A DNA stretch of 64,000 nt from Latrodectus hesperus (taxonomy: Eukaryota; Arthropoda; Arachnida; Araneae; Theridiidae), in assembly GCA_037975125.1 (NCBI GenBank), contig CM075857.1, forward strand, positions 86,252,699 to 86,316,698. The letters are read 5' to 3'. Below are positions 37,016 through 50,714 of this stretch, piece by piece. Under the pieces are notes generated by a model. The model saw nothing but the letters and a program-made list of their open reading frames with translations, ran no database searches and was not told where the DNA came from. The number at the start of each line of letters is the position of its first letter. Position 1 is the stretch's first letter. The position numbers and the translations under genes are program-made.

Positions 37016-38409
37016 TATGATGGGCTTTTCTTATGTTAATATCTATGTTGCAATAAAAATATATACCTGTTTTGTGTACATGTCATCCCAATTTCTAAAC
37101 TCATTCATTTGCGAATTAGAAGGAAAAAAAAAAACGGTTTTCTTTAACTTTTTGATGCCAGTGTATTTGGCGAACCTACATCATCTTCAGGCATGGAATT
37201 TTTTAATGGCTTTGAATTGTTTCTATTTAGAATAAAGAGCTTTAGGCTACCAGTAATATTCTTTTGACAATTAATTTCTTTATTAAATTATTTTGAGTAG
37301 TTGTTGCTAAAAAGTTCATGGCACGTATGAAATCTGAATACGTAACAATAAGAATCTTGAAATTTTCTAAGTTAACATATTGTACAAATTCTCTAAGTAA
37401 ACAGAGTAGATATCTATACAGTGAAGTTTAGCCGAATACATAATCCAAAAAGAACAAATAATAAATGGTATACCCATGAATTATTTGGCTGAAATGGTAC
37501 TTCACACAAGTTTTTGTAGTTATTTGGAGTCTCTCTATTAATTGTGGATGGTATGCAATAGACCTAGTGGTTCAAAAGCCAAAATATTTGTACAAAAAAA
37601 TTAAAAATTAAACTTTCGAAGTGTCATTCTCAATCAAATAGTATAAGCTCTCCGAGACGCCATATTTTCTTGTGCTTTTGATTCTGGATGTGATAAGACA
37701 TAAATAATTGAAAATACTTGATAATGAAAATTTGCTGAAATGTGTGTGGATGGTTATTGTTGGTGAAAATATAGCAAAAGATTGATTTATTGATTGAATA
37801 ATGTCTATAATGGGAATATGATTCATTCTTTGACTTAGATTGTTTATCAATATTTCCTTCCTCATCACAAAGTTCGGCTATAGTTGTATAGTCAATCGGA
37901 GAAGGTGAAAAAATGGTATTTTTTCTGAAAAGAGCATAAATTACAATATTGACTTTTCCCATGATGCAACAATACCAGTTGAAAATTTGACAATGTCCAG
38001 ATGAAATTGTTAAAGTTATTGAAATGCAAAAGAGATTGATTTATGATCAGAATAAATGACGGAAGATTTTCCTTCTAATATGTACTTAAAAGATTTTATT
38101 GTAAATTAAATGGATAAAAATTTTGTCTTACACGTTGTAGCTTCACTGCAATTAAGAAACGTAATAAGAAGCTACGAAAAACTAGTGGAGCTCAGTTTGA
38201 TACATGGCAGATCCAACTTCTGTATTGAGAGAAATGGATGTGAAAGATATACACTTGTTAGCTGTTTTTTCCAGCTTTACAAAGAAGTTTAGCGCAATTC
38301 GGAATGAAATGGTGAAAAAATTAATCATAAATTAGTGAACGATATGAGCTCAGATACATTTAGTATGGTTTCAATTTTTGATAAAATATGCCCAATTTCA
38401 TCATTTAAA
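37016..38409. other. Unassigned DNA, possibly flanking retroelement decay
   Basis: Two overlapping minus-strand frames (110 and 86 codons, 37.6-37.96 kb) have no recognisable domain. Given the reverse transcriptase remnant just upstream on the same strand, they may be decayed parts of the same element, but nothing shows it. Confidence 0.3.
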
Positions 38410-38980
38410 ATACACGAAATACTTCATTTTTAAACTACAAATTTATACATAATCAATATTGATACATAAACAGTTGTCATTTAACCTTTTAAACATTATG
38501 CATAAGTAATCACGGTATGACGTTTTATCTCTGGAAGTATTAAGTATGTCATCCAAATAAAAGAATGCAAAATCTAATTCGTATGTCTTCATATTCATGA
38601 ATTGTTGGAATATTTGTGTTGTTGTGAAAACCAATCATCATGAAAAGAAATTCGAATAGCCTCCAACGGAATTATAATGGCCATTTTAGGAATGTGGGGT
38701 TCATGCAATGGAATTTGTTGCAAGTGTCTAAATCTTCTGATAATTTTTCCATGTAGAATAGAAATGCAGTCCACGAGAAAAGTTAGTGGATAGCAACGAT
38801 TGTTATTGGTTCTGTAATTTCTGCATGATCTCCAATCACCGGGTTTTTATACGATAAAATGCAGAAGACTGGTCTGACAACTTTCGAAAATCTGTGAAGA
38901 TTTCGTTGTAACATTAAATAGAATTTAATTTTTACCTTTTCAAATTTTTCGGAAGTAAGTCTTCAAGCCAAATCAAAAAT
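38410..38980 (-). pseudogene. Ty3/mdg4-type retrotransposon pol remnant (reverse transcriptase)
   Basis: A minus-strand frame at 38634-38443 holds the polymerase active-site box as FFYLDDIL. It is preceded by a TQIFQQFM segment and followed by a YLCIMFKRLND segment, the order seen in Ty3-type reverse transcriptases. Upstream on the same strand (38.64-38.98 kb), in other frames, are further diverged pieces, including IPKMAIIIP. Stops and shifts interrupt it throughout. No LTRs, primer-binding site, gag or integrase were found. The YLDD centre is kept, but the copy is dead. Confidence 0.75.
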
Positions 38981-39774
38981 AGAAACTCCTATCTTCTACT
39001 TCTGATTTGGAAAGAAGGCTCAATGTTGTTAAATTTATTGTAGATAAGTGTTGGTTATAATAGATAACGAGAGAATCTTTTAATACTGACTAAGAGCCTG
39101 TATACTGAATTTGTACTATATATATCAACATGATAGCAGGAAATGAAAATTAGAGAATGACAAAATGATGTCAATAATTAATTTGTGATTTTCAATGTCA
39201 TTTAAAATGTGAAAATGTCACAGAATAATCAATAAATATTTGTTATTAACATCTGGTATCACAAAAGGTCAATAAAGTGCTTTTCAAACCTAAACTAATA
39301 ATTTTAGCAATTTTGTTCGTGAATTTTAACTTTGATACTATTTGTTTAGTTTCAGTTTTGTAGCAATTTTTTTCCTGGTGGTTATGGTTCAATCTAAGAA
39401 ATTCTTAATCGAGAATAAAAGGACGACACATTTTAACTCCTTGACTCTGTTGTTAACGTGAATCAGGCATTTAGTTTTCATGCTGTTAGAGTTCGATCTT
39501 GTTAGGTCATTTGCATGGTTAATGTATTTAACACCTTGTCTACAAACCTTAAATGATAATAAAATAGTGTGATCTATATTAATAAACCTGTAATAAAATT
39601 ATTATTAGAACAGGGTCTGAATTGGCGGCGAGAGAGGGTTTCATTTTTATTTAGTTTAATAATTTGTAATCTGCTCTTTTAAATTTAATCAAAACAGCAT
39701 ACATGGGCATTATTCTGATTTCGTAGAGATTTTATGTCCCCTATTTTATCGACTCTCGGTGCTAATTTTGATAT

Positions 39775-39860
39775 TCAGTAAAACTTCAGTTACCCAAATC
39801 AAATGGGGCTGGAACCCCATTCAGATAATCAGCAGTTAACTGGATATTTTCGAAAAAGGA
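39775..39860 (+). mobile_element. Possible pogo/Tigger-like terminal fragment
   Basis: CAGTAAAACTTCAGTTACCC followed by ATTCAGATAATCAGCAGTTA resembles the ends of pogo/Tigger-type elements, which often begin CAGT and contain similar repeated motifs. The matching opposite end was not found. Confidence 0.25.
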
Positions 39861-41833
39861 TTCATTCTAATTAATTATTGTAAGTTGAAAATAGGAGAAA
39901 AAACGATAATTAAAAAAATCTAATCAAAATATCTTACACTTGCAGTAATGTTTTGAGTTCAGTGGATCTGAAGCTGTAATAATATAGTTCATTTGATCTG
40001 CCGTTATTTCAGAACTTCAAAAGTGTATCGCCAATTCAAAAAATATATTTGTTGGTTATTTTTCTAAAAAAAGAGAAATTTTAATGTTAATTCTTGTTTT
40101 TGAAGTATCCCTTTTATTTCTAGGATTGCTGAGATTGTTTGTTGAAAATAGAACATACGGTAAATATGCTAAAATAAAAGTATCTTGATTTCAAATGTCA
40201 TTAGATAAGCAAAGAACAGATACGCATATGTCATTAGAGAGCAAGGATCAAAGATCAGAGATCTTGAAGTGAAGAAAATCATTTATTTAATTTTTAAAGA
40301 ACTGTAAAATAAAAAGCTGCTCTGTTTCATAAAAGTTTAGGGTATAGTAGGATAATACAGGGATGCATGTGTATTTGGGGGACATGGTGAACAAGGTTGA
40401 CTATTTCCGTTGGATCGGGCTTGTTTCTTGGAATGATCCCAAAATTTCATTTTTACCGTGATAATTCGTCTCATAAAACAATCACCTTAACTTTGTATTG
40501 AATCAGAAGAGTGTAGAGTTGCAGAAAGATGGTAATATTGCATTTCAAATAGTATGAATTGGATATCATTTGTAAAGTACTCTACAGATATCCAAAAGAT
40601 CACCCATTGTGATCATTGTGTTTCATAACCCATTGTATCCAAGAATCGTACGATACGTCAACACAACATCGTCACTATATGCCTTATGTAGGTTTTGATG
40701 GTGTTGTTGAATATTATGACAAATTGTAACTACAATTATTATCAAAGAACATTGTTCCTAATTTGTAATATATTGTCAGGATGGATTGATTCTCTTTCAT
40801 TTTTTTTCAAGCTACCTTAGAGAATTTTTGAATTTTTATAAGCAAGTTATTATTAAATATCCTGACAAATAAATTACTTAATGCCTTTTATTATCAACAT
40901 ATATTTTTAAATTTTAAAAATGGACGCATGAAACCTGATATATCAGAAAGCTGATTAAGACATAACTTGTAGTTAACCGTAAAATAGGTGATACTAGTAA
41001 AATAGTACGTAATAGGCGCTTCATAGTGAAAGGCTCCGAATTCGATTCCGATCATCATATAAAAATGATAGATAAATGTCACAATAGCAGTTCTTATTTA
41101 TGCAAGCATATACATTTATGCAGATGGGTATGCATGGGAGGTTTCCCCGTACAAGTTCGTAGTATAAGTACTCTTCTTTTGTACTCATACTGCAAACTTG
41201 TAACAAAAAGTTTAATCAAGAAGTCAATTCGCTGAGTAAGTTTGAAAAAAAAATTATTTACAGCTGTTTTCGTTCGTTGGGAGTTTGATTCGTATTTAAT
41301 TTAAAATTAATATTAATAAAAATACAGCAATCGAGTATTTTATTAATGATAAAAATAACACATCTTATGATATTCTGCATTTATCTTTTTATGTATTTTT
41401 AAGATCTGTTTGAAAAAATATTTTTTTCACCTTATATCTTGAATAACGTTATACTATATGACATTATTAGCAAGAAAATACTTATAAATTTATTTTTCTC
41501 GATTTTACGTAAAAGTATACGTTTAAATATGCAATATTTTACATACTTTTAAGTATAATACGGTTGTTACATTTATGTAGTAATACCTAGAATTAAACGC
41601 GATTCCTTTTATGAATTTTTATTTCCTAGTTTAATAAGCTTTCTTCCCTTGAAATGTAATGGTAGCCTCCTCGGCACGTTGGCCTTCATACCAGAACACT
41701 TTCCCCCTAAAGAATAAAATATGCTCACAGTAAAAAAAAAAATTGTTTCAATGAGTCACCCACTTCACTGGGAAAAAAAGAATGTCTTTCTTGGACTTCT
41801 TTTTGCTGTACGCATCTCGGATGAGAGACTTAC

Positions 41834-42309
41834 CAGCTTTAATCTTCGCCAATTTTCACAGCCAACAACTGAATATTACGCGTACACAGCGTCTGTTAGG
41901 GTGGAATAAAATAATAATAATATAGAAAAAAAAGAACAACAGAGCATTAGCTTTCGGGAGAGTCTTTCCCATCAACGGAATACGCGTTGGGTTACCACAT
42001 ATTATTAATTCTGATGACGAGATGATCAATTAAGATCAAGTGATCATGTGACACCCATCAGTGACGTCACGTCGCTCTAACACCATTGCCCTTTACCCTG
42101 TGCAAAACTTCGTATCTATTCCATACATCCTAAAGCTGTAATTCAAAATACTGAAAAAACTTAATTTAAAATATTTCGTATTTATTTTTTAACTGTTTTG
42201 AGTATATAATTTTGTGAAGAGATATTGAATTGATAATCTTCTTGATAAAAAAAGGACTTGGCTATCGTTTCCTTATAAGTCGGGAATTCTACGCAAGGAA
42301 ATTCGACAA
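41834..42309. promoter_or_regulatory. Candidate divergent promoter with CRE site
   Basis: A perfect cAMP-response element TGACGTCA sits at 42062-42069 in a GC-richer patch. On the plus side TATATAAT lies near 42205, followed by a consensus-like donor ACAA|GTAAGT at 42308/42309. On the minus side a strong donor GCTG|GTAAGT ends a possible exon at 41834. Two non-coding first exons read away from a shared promoter would explain this. No coding frame crosses either donor, so the target genes are unknown. Confidence 0.3.
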
Positions 42310-44292
42310 GTAAGTTCTTATTTTTGTTTGCTGTACGGAATTAAATGTATTTAAATATATTAACATGAACTTTAAATTAGTTAAACATATGAAAAATTAT
42401 TTATTTTTCTTATATATTGTTAACTTTAATATAATTTACTATTTTAACTTTTGTAATTTAATACAATAGTAAAACATTGAAAACTTTGATCCCGATTATA
42501 TTTATAAAATCAAGCTTAAAGAATTACCTTATGAGTTTTGAAAAGGAAATTTAATGAACTCATATTTATATGTAAATGTTATTCATCATGTAACTGAAAT
42601 TTTTTTAAATGATACTATAGAAATGAATAAAATTAACTACAGTTATTTCTGCTTATAAAGTAAGTGTATAAGGCTGATATCTGTAGTTAACTAATTACGA
42701 TAAGTTTAATTTATGATATAAAGATATAATTCATTTTAAATTTGTAAGATAAACGAAGTTAACATTTCATAAATAAAAATAAACAGGAGACTTTATATTA
42801 AAAATTCTTCAAAATTTTAATTTTTATTTCAAAATAAATTCTTATTGTAAACATCATTATGATAAATTCCTCGAAAATGAATTTTTTCATCTATAATTCA
42901 GATTTGAGAATATATTCCTTGTTCTCATTTTATATTGAATTGTATATTACTCTAAATAGATTGTATTTTTTTTTAATAAAATCAAAGAAAATAGTTTATT
43001 CTATTAATTTTATAAATTTTTCAATACATTTATCTGCATTTAATATATTGAAACAAAAAATCAAGGAACTTGAATTATAAATTTTATTTAATTTATGCAT
43101 GATTTATTATTTTCTGCTGTGATTGCAATGCTTTAGTATTCAAATATATTTAATAAATCATTCTTCTTTGATAACAAGTTCTATCAAAAATTTGAATAAT
43201 TAAGTATTCAAAATATTTTTTATGTAATTTGCTTAGAGCAGTGTACGACATTTAATAATAATTTTTGCTTTTATTTTAAAATGTCAACAGATTTTTTGTA
43301 ATTTATATTGAAACCGACTCGCTTAATTGAATCTGTGTAGACTTAAATAAGAATATACATATGGATTTATTAATATGACATTTAAAAAATTTTTTTCTGG
43401 TCATTAGTTTCTTTAAAAAATTAGTTATACAAAATAATATATTGTCTGCTAAATTTTGAAAAAGATTAAATTATTCACTGATAAAATAATTTAGGAATAT
43501 AAAGTTTCAATCACAACATTATTTGTTAAAAATAATTCAAAAATTTTTATATATTCTATCTATATTAAATGAATTTTTAACTACATATAGGAATGTAATT
43601 TATTGTTTACAATATGACAAATAAAAATTGTAATCAATATAATTATATAAGGAATTTTCTTTCCTTTTAAAATAGCCCAAAATTTTCAAAGTTTCACAAT
43701 TTTTCGAAGTTTATTGGATTATTCAAGTTTTGATGTAAAGAGTTTGCTAATCTGGAAATATAATTTAAGCAATAAAAATTAACTGACATAAGTATGGCCA
43801 GAAATTAACTTAATTATGTTCAGTTAACTTTTTTTTAACTGAACATACTTAATATTTTGTTGATTTAGCTAATAAGCCCTTAAAAGCATTTTTATAATGA
43901 ATAACTAAATTAAATATTTTAGTCGATGGATGAAATTTTAATTAAAATAAATGAAGAAATATTCTTTCTCTCTCTCAAACAAAAACATTTTATCTCTAAA
44001 AATATGATTTTACCACTTAAACAATTCAATTCTAAATCCTTGTTTAAATATTGTGTGCAACAGTTTTGCAAATTGTTTAATCTTAAATTACTTATATATT
44101 TGGAAATTATTTGCATGAATAAATAAATAATGATATTCCTATTAAAACCGTTGAAATAAATGTTCAAAGTATTAGCTATATGAAAATTTAAAATAGCAAA
44201 TATTGTAATATAGAAGTTTCGGGAAGGTGTCAGAAAATGTAATCATTTAAATCAAACATGTTTTACCTCTACAAATAGTATTACCACAAGTA
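42310..44292. other. AT-rich DNA
   Basis: No gene. It contains a 13-bp perfect inverted repeat (TATGTTCAGTTAA, arms 43815-43827 and 43835-43847). Confidence 0.45.
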
Positions 44293-44700
44293 AGAATCCC
44301 TATGTTATGCATTTGAATATGTATAGAATCCCTATGTTATGCATTTGAATATGTATAGAATCCCTATGTTATGCATTTAAATATGTATAGAATCCCTATG
44401 TTATGCATTTGAATATGTATAGAATCCCTATGTTATGCATTTAAATATGTATAGAATCCCTATGTTTTGCATTTGAATATGTATAGAATCCCTATGTTAT
44501 GCATTTGAATATGTATAGAATCCCTATGTTATGAATTTGAATATGTATAGAATCCCTATGTTATGCAATTGAATATGTATAGAATCCCTATGTTATGAAT
44601 TTGAATATGTATAGAATCCCGATGTTAAGCATTTGAATATGTATAGAATAACCATGGTATGGATTTGAATATGTATAGAATAACCATGTTATGCATTTGA
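44293..44700 (+). repeat. 32-bp minisatellite, 12.75 copies
   Basis: Unit AGAATCCCTATGTTATGCAT + TTGAATATGTAT. Twelve full copies and a 24-bp partial one fit the span exactly with no indels. Copies 1-10 differ by one or two substitutions. The last three are more diverged (AGAATAACCATG in place of AGAATCCCTATG). Variants alternate: TTTGAAT/TTTAAAT in copies 2-5 and GC/GA after the ATGTTAT in copies 7-10. This suggests amplification partly in 64-bp dimers. No coding frame. Confidence 0.97.
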
Positions 44701-47700
44701 CAGTTTTGTAAAACATTTAAGTTCTATTGCTGTCATGCATTTTTAAATAGTTTGGAAACACTATGTGTAAAACGCAATGCCGTCACTTTACACCTAAAAT
44801 TTTGTAAAACTTCGAATTTAAATTTTTAAATATCTATTAAAATTGATAAAAAAATTTTATTGCAATTATGACACACAAATTTGTAGGCGTTCAGCGATTA
44901 GAGATTCTTAAAAAATATGAGCATAACTTATTAACATTAAAGGGTAAATAAGTTTTCAGTCCTCCGTGATACCTTAAGATATGGTATTTATAAAGCTATT
45001 AAAAATTGTTTGAGGTTTTTAAATTTCCGATAATGTATAATTTTTTCACAATTATTTAAAATAATATCATGTATTTCAAAATCAAAATAATTAAAAAACA
45101 AAAGTTTGTGATTATATTATTACGATATGTTGTAGTTCACTCGTAGAATAATCAGCTTAAGTTTCATTATTTTATATATATATAGCTATGTGGAAAAAAA
45201 CAAAAATTTATTTCGTCATATATATTATATAATTCGAATTTAATTGTATTAAGTTATGCATCGAATCAAAAATAATCATTAAATTATATTTCAAATTATT
45301 TTTATGTTGACAAAATAATTTTTAAAAAATTTAAATGGGAGAAATTTCACTAGATTTCATTTAATGCTTATTAAACCGTTTTGTAATTGGAGTTTTTATC
45401 AGTTTTATTTTTCAGAATCAATGCATGTTTCTAAATTAAAAGTATCGTCATGTAATTATAGGATGGTTTCTGGGCAACATTTAAGTGTTACTGAAGATTC
45501 ATTGTTAAAAATTTCAGCAATTTTTATTATTTTTTTCAAAATTTTATTTTGCAGTAGAAGTAAACTTAGCTTATTTAAATCGGTTTTTATTTTATAAATA
45601 GTAGCAATGTCAAGGGTTTGATTCAAGAGACGAATTACCTGGCAAAACCAAAAAGGAACTAAAAAAAAGTGTTGTGTAATTACTTGTTGTCAGAACAGCC
45701 AGCTTTCAGGATTTTAAATGTGACCTTATGAATACAGAGAAGCGTTAGCAAAGAGTATTTCGTTCTTAAGTGTTTCTAGAAGTTTTTCTTTCAAACACAT
45801 TTATTTTGGCTCCTTTTATCTAGAATTTAAATGCGATATTTGTTTTAAATTCTAGATAAAGGGATAAAATTTTCATAATTTTTTATGTTGAAACCACGTT
45901 GCAAATTAATAAAGTCCTCTGTTATATAATTTTACTTACATTTTATAAAAATAATATGTAAGTATTAATTAGTGAATAATATCTAATCCAAACTATAATA
46001 ACCTAAATAAGGAAATTTTCATAGTGCTTAGTGACCAAAATGAAAGCCAATATATATTAACCATTATGTAATATGTGTGAAATTTTCACACTTAATGTGC
46101 CTGTATTTCTTCTCCTAACATATATAATAAAATAAAACTTTTAAACAAAGAAAGAGTAGTTACTTAAATGTGCTAAAATAACTTTGGTTAAAAATTGAAA
46201 TATGAATATTCAGTGCTAATTTTGAAATGGCAGACCGATTTGCTGTTTAGTCAGTAAACCTTAAATCTCATTCCATAAAACCTTTAAACTTACCCTCATT
46301 TATAATAACTAATACTTACCTTTGTTCATTAAAAACCCTCGATCTAAAAGTTCGGGTATTTGTGAAGTACGCTTTCAGAATTGTAAAAATTAATTACAAG
46401 ACATATCTGTAGAAAGTAAGACTCAATATTTTTGCAAAGTAAAATACACGGTGTGTATGGAACTATGAAATACATCAATAAAAATCTATATATATATACT
46501 GACGAAAACGCAAAAGTTTTTCCTTGTAAAAGATATAATTTGGAATTATGAAATATATCAATGAAACATATCATTGATGAATACGAAAAAGTGGTTTCTA
46601 TGGGTAGATCAGACTTTGCACATGCGCAATATCAACGTAATCTGCTTACCAACTAGTTATGTTGATGGAAGAAATGTAGTTTCCAATGTTAGACAGTTTT
46701 TTATATTCAATGCATATTTTTACTTCGTCAAAAAGCATTCTTTAGTTGAGGTACCATTACCATATATTAAAGGAAGACTTTAAAACAAAATATTTATCAA
46801 TAGTTTCAAAATTTTCTTTCTGAGTTCTCTTGCACTGGACAGTTAAATCTTGATATTTGCAAATGATGTTGAATATTTTATTGAATCAAAATTGAATATT
46901 TTATTAATTAAGTAATTTAATATATGAATTAGAACAGTTCTTTATTATATAAAATTTTACAATTCTGTGCTATGCAATATTGTACAAGCCTCGATGCAAT
47001 CAAATACATGTATTTTGTGCTAATCATATCAAATTTATAATGTAAATTACAAGTATGGTAGTTAAAATTTTTAAAAGCACGAAATTTAGAAGTAGAAAAT
47101 ATTTTAAATTTTGTTGAATAATGTGATATCATTTATAGTATTAGTTTTCATCATTTTCTGTGCGTATATATTGAAAAATTACAAATAGTTTCCATAAATG
47201 GTACTCGAAAAATTTTCATTTTAATTCCACGTCTATACTCTATGATGATGATTCTTAATAGGTCCATATCGTCCTGGGAAATAAAAGTCTAAAAGGAATC
47301 TATAGTATCTCAGAAGTCTACTGGTATCGATGATTAAATTTGTAAAATAGAACAAAAATAGTACAAAAATAATAAAATATAAACATAGTGAATAACATAA
47401 TAGTTTAATTCATGCTCTTGGTTAAATTTATAAATATTTCCTGGGAAAAATTATTAATATTATAATTTTTTAGTTTTATAGAGATAAATGCAAGAGTGTT
47501 CGAAGAAAAATATTTTCGCAAAGGAGTCTATGTGGGGGATAAGTTTAAAACCCTAATTTTACATAATATGATCACAAACGAATTTTGCTGCATGTTATGT
47601 ACTAGAAACATGTGTAAAATCAGATAAAAAAATTTTTTTTCAATTTTTGTCGACATTTAAAAGGTATAAAATATTTGTGGATGTAAGTGTTCCTGGACAA

Positions 47701-50700
47701 ATATGAAATCTTACTTCTTAATATGGATAACATTCAAGGGATTTGAAACATATTTGCCATTAGTTAGAACCAGTCGCTGACTCATAACAGTGTAAAAATT
47801 AAAGTCTAGTTTTCCGCACTTTATCTATTGCTGGAAGAACTATCTAGAACAACTAGAATGCATTTCTCTAATTACATTGATAACGACGTTCAGTCTGTAA
47901 TCAGCAAAATTTAACGTCAACAAGCAAGTTTGTCTTTTTTCTGAAGACTTATATTTGTTTTCTTGCGTGTTTTATTTTAACTGAATCCTTCTAATAAACT
48001 TTTCTTCTATAAGAACAAGCAATTTTTAAATCTATGTCTGATTATTATATTTTATTATTTACATCTTATTTAGGACTGAAGCTGTCGACATAATTAGGTA
48101 AACATTGGTAGAAATTATTTTGAAAAGAAAGCTTTCTATACAAATATTTCCAATTCGTCAGTTACATCATATTTATTAATTATCTAAATATACTTGCTTT
48201 AAAAGTGAAAAAAATAACATTTACTTTTTACCTGCTTTTCAATATGTTTAAAATACATAATTTTATTCAAATGTTTAATAATTGGCTCTATGACTAAAAC
48301 AGAAATAACCTAAAATTTAAACTTTCGTGAATGGCCATTTTATGAAAATAGTATAACAAAACCTTTTTCTAAAGCAAGTTTTTTACTTAATTTTAAATTT
48401 TGCCTAAATGTTAGTTAATTAGTTGACGTATTTTAAATTTTATTTTACTTATACAGCTTTTCCCGATCTCTATCAATTTTATTTAATAATCTTCAATAAC
48501 ATAAGACCTAAATCATGCCTTTTATTTCTGCCCTTAATACTTCTCTAGTAAATTCGTTACGTATCAACCACGAATTCAAATTTGGATCTTTAATTGGACC
48601 ACTGAACAGTATGATGTATTCATTAATGACACACCCTAAATATAAACAAAAAGGAACTATTCATTCAGTTATGTATTACGTAAGTCTTTGTGTGTATATG
48701 TTACGTAACGAACTCTCGATGGCAGACAAGTGAAACCTAAGCATTCAGTAAATGCGATGTACTAAATCAATATCTTATCGTTAAAGACTTCTCAGAGAAT
48801 AATGTTCTTCTTTTAGAAGAAGTTAAAAAATTAAGAAACTTACAAGAAATATACTTCAGCGTTCTCTGCTTCTGCAGGCGACATTTTCTCGCAAAAGAAA
48901 CGAATTTTCATGTTGGAATAAGTGGCTTTCCGCGCCTTTATGACGTACCTAGGCAAGTTCGAACATTTTCTTAATTAAGCAACAACAGACTCATTAGTTT
49001 TAATTATTCATTGCTGCCGATAAAAGCGGTTTGATTGCTCCTTCCCCCCTGGTCTTCTTGATCCTCCCCTTCCTGAAAAGGCAGTCTTGATAAAGTCGTT
49101 ACAAGAATTATTCAAAGAAAGGAATTGTTCCGAGTCAGTGCATAATTATAAAGATCCCTTCGTCTCTGGATGGTAAAAGGATCACACGTAACGCTTCTAA
49201 AAGGATACCCCTTGAAGAGATTTTGGATTGTAAATTAAGATTTATAGGAATTATTCATCCCCGTTGTCTTTGTTACAACTTATCTTTGTTCCAAAGTTGA
49301 GTTATTGTACGTATTCCCCATCAAGCTATTTAGAATTAATTAATACTTTATCAGTTATAATATGCATTAAAAGCTGTATTTTCTGCTTTGATTCAAATTA
49401 ATCATAAACTTTTTACTGCTGATATTATTTACATGATTTTGTCTGTTTAACATAATATATACGTCCAATATAGTTGTTTTTATTAAATGTTTTAGAATAT
49501 TTTTCATTTTATCTGTGTGAGACACAAAGACGAAGTTTAAATTTTGTTTGTTACATTTTTTTTAAAATCATAAATCAGTCAATTTAATAAACTATCATTT
49601 AAAACACAAAAACATTGCAAGTATTATTATCATACGCTTATGATATGTTTCTTTTAGGTTGCATTTTTTTAAGATAATTGAAACGCGGTGAGTTTCTTTA
49701 GCGCATTTAAAGTTGTAACCGAATTCAATTTTCATTGTTATTGGAACTGAAATAGTTGACACTGAGCTGATAGTTTGGAGAGAGACAATATAGTTTACAT
49801 ATATTAAAATAAGAACTTATGACAGAAATTGCAACAGTTGAGATTTAATTTTGGTACGTGTTCCGGACAATTTCCAGGAAAAATTCTTCGTGAAGCTCAG
49901 ATTCCCGACGATAAGTTATCTTTGACAGACCTTATGGCGATTATCCAACTTGCCCTATTTATATTGCTGGCAAAATTTCTTTTTAAAAATATCAGCGTTA
50001 ACGCTTCAATTCAAGACGTACATTTTGTGATATGGATGCATGTGCATACGTCCACACGTGTGTGTTCATTTGTCAAAGAATTATTTGCAATTTGCTGTGT
50101 TACTTATGTTAATAACTAATTGCGCAAAATATTTTACAGGTTTTGTGCTTATAATTTTTTTTGAACATTATTTAGTTTAACTATAAAAATAATGTACACA
50201 TATTCTTTTACCATGTGTGGAAATATATTCGTAAGGTGGAGATGAGCAAATTTATAAGTTATTGCATTATTAAAGCATAACATAAGCTTTCATAAATAAG
50301 AACTTTCGAAGTACGATTAATTTTAGGAAAATGGATTTATGTTTTTATCATTTCTATTTTTTATTTTCATATATAATAAATAAATTAATATAAAATATTA
50401 AATAATAAACAGCTCTCAAATTTTTCTGATAAATAGAATTAATGATATATTTTTCAGTCAGAGTATTTTAATCATGGGTTATGGCATTCACACTTTAAAT
50501 TGATTTGCTTCATTTTCTGTACAACATTTCATGTACTAGATTCAAGCTTCTATTTTAAAATATTAAAATTTAAAAAAATTATAATTTTCAAAATATAGAC
50601 ATCATATTCATACTGCAAAATATAGTGACATATCATTTATTTATTTTCTGTATTATTATTATTATTATTATAAATGAAATGGTTTGAGACCCGTAAAAAA

Positions 50701-50710
50701 TTTTTGTATT
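44701..50710. other. Intergenic DNA, no assignable gene
   Basis: Mostly AT-rich. 45812-45831 and 45844-45863 form a 20-bp inverted repeat with one mismatch (centre TATCTAGAATTTAAA). The stretch 48.84-49.25 kb is GC-richer and contains pyrimidine-rich runs, but no exon can be defined. The 96-codon frame at 49829-50119 has no recognisable domain. Confidence 0.4.
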
Positions 50711-50714
50711 AGAA

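Noticed and set aside
41947..42001. Short minus-strand frame with a hydrophobic run as a secreted peptide
   Set aside because: The hydrophobic run comes from T-rich sequence, and the frame stops before the candidate donor at 41834, so it would be at most an upstream frame in a leader.
44293..44700. CRISPR-like array
   Set aside because: Repeats are directly adjacent with no unique spacers; it is a minisatellite in a eukaryotic genome.
49829..50119. 96-codon frame as a small gene
   Set aside because: It has no domain, no convincing signal peptide, no splice support and no homology I recognise; length is within chance for this much sequence.
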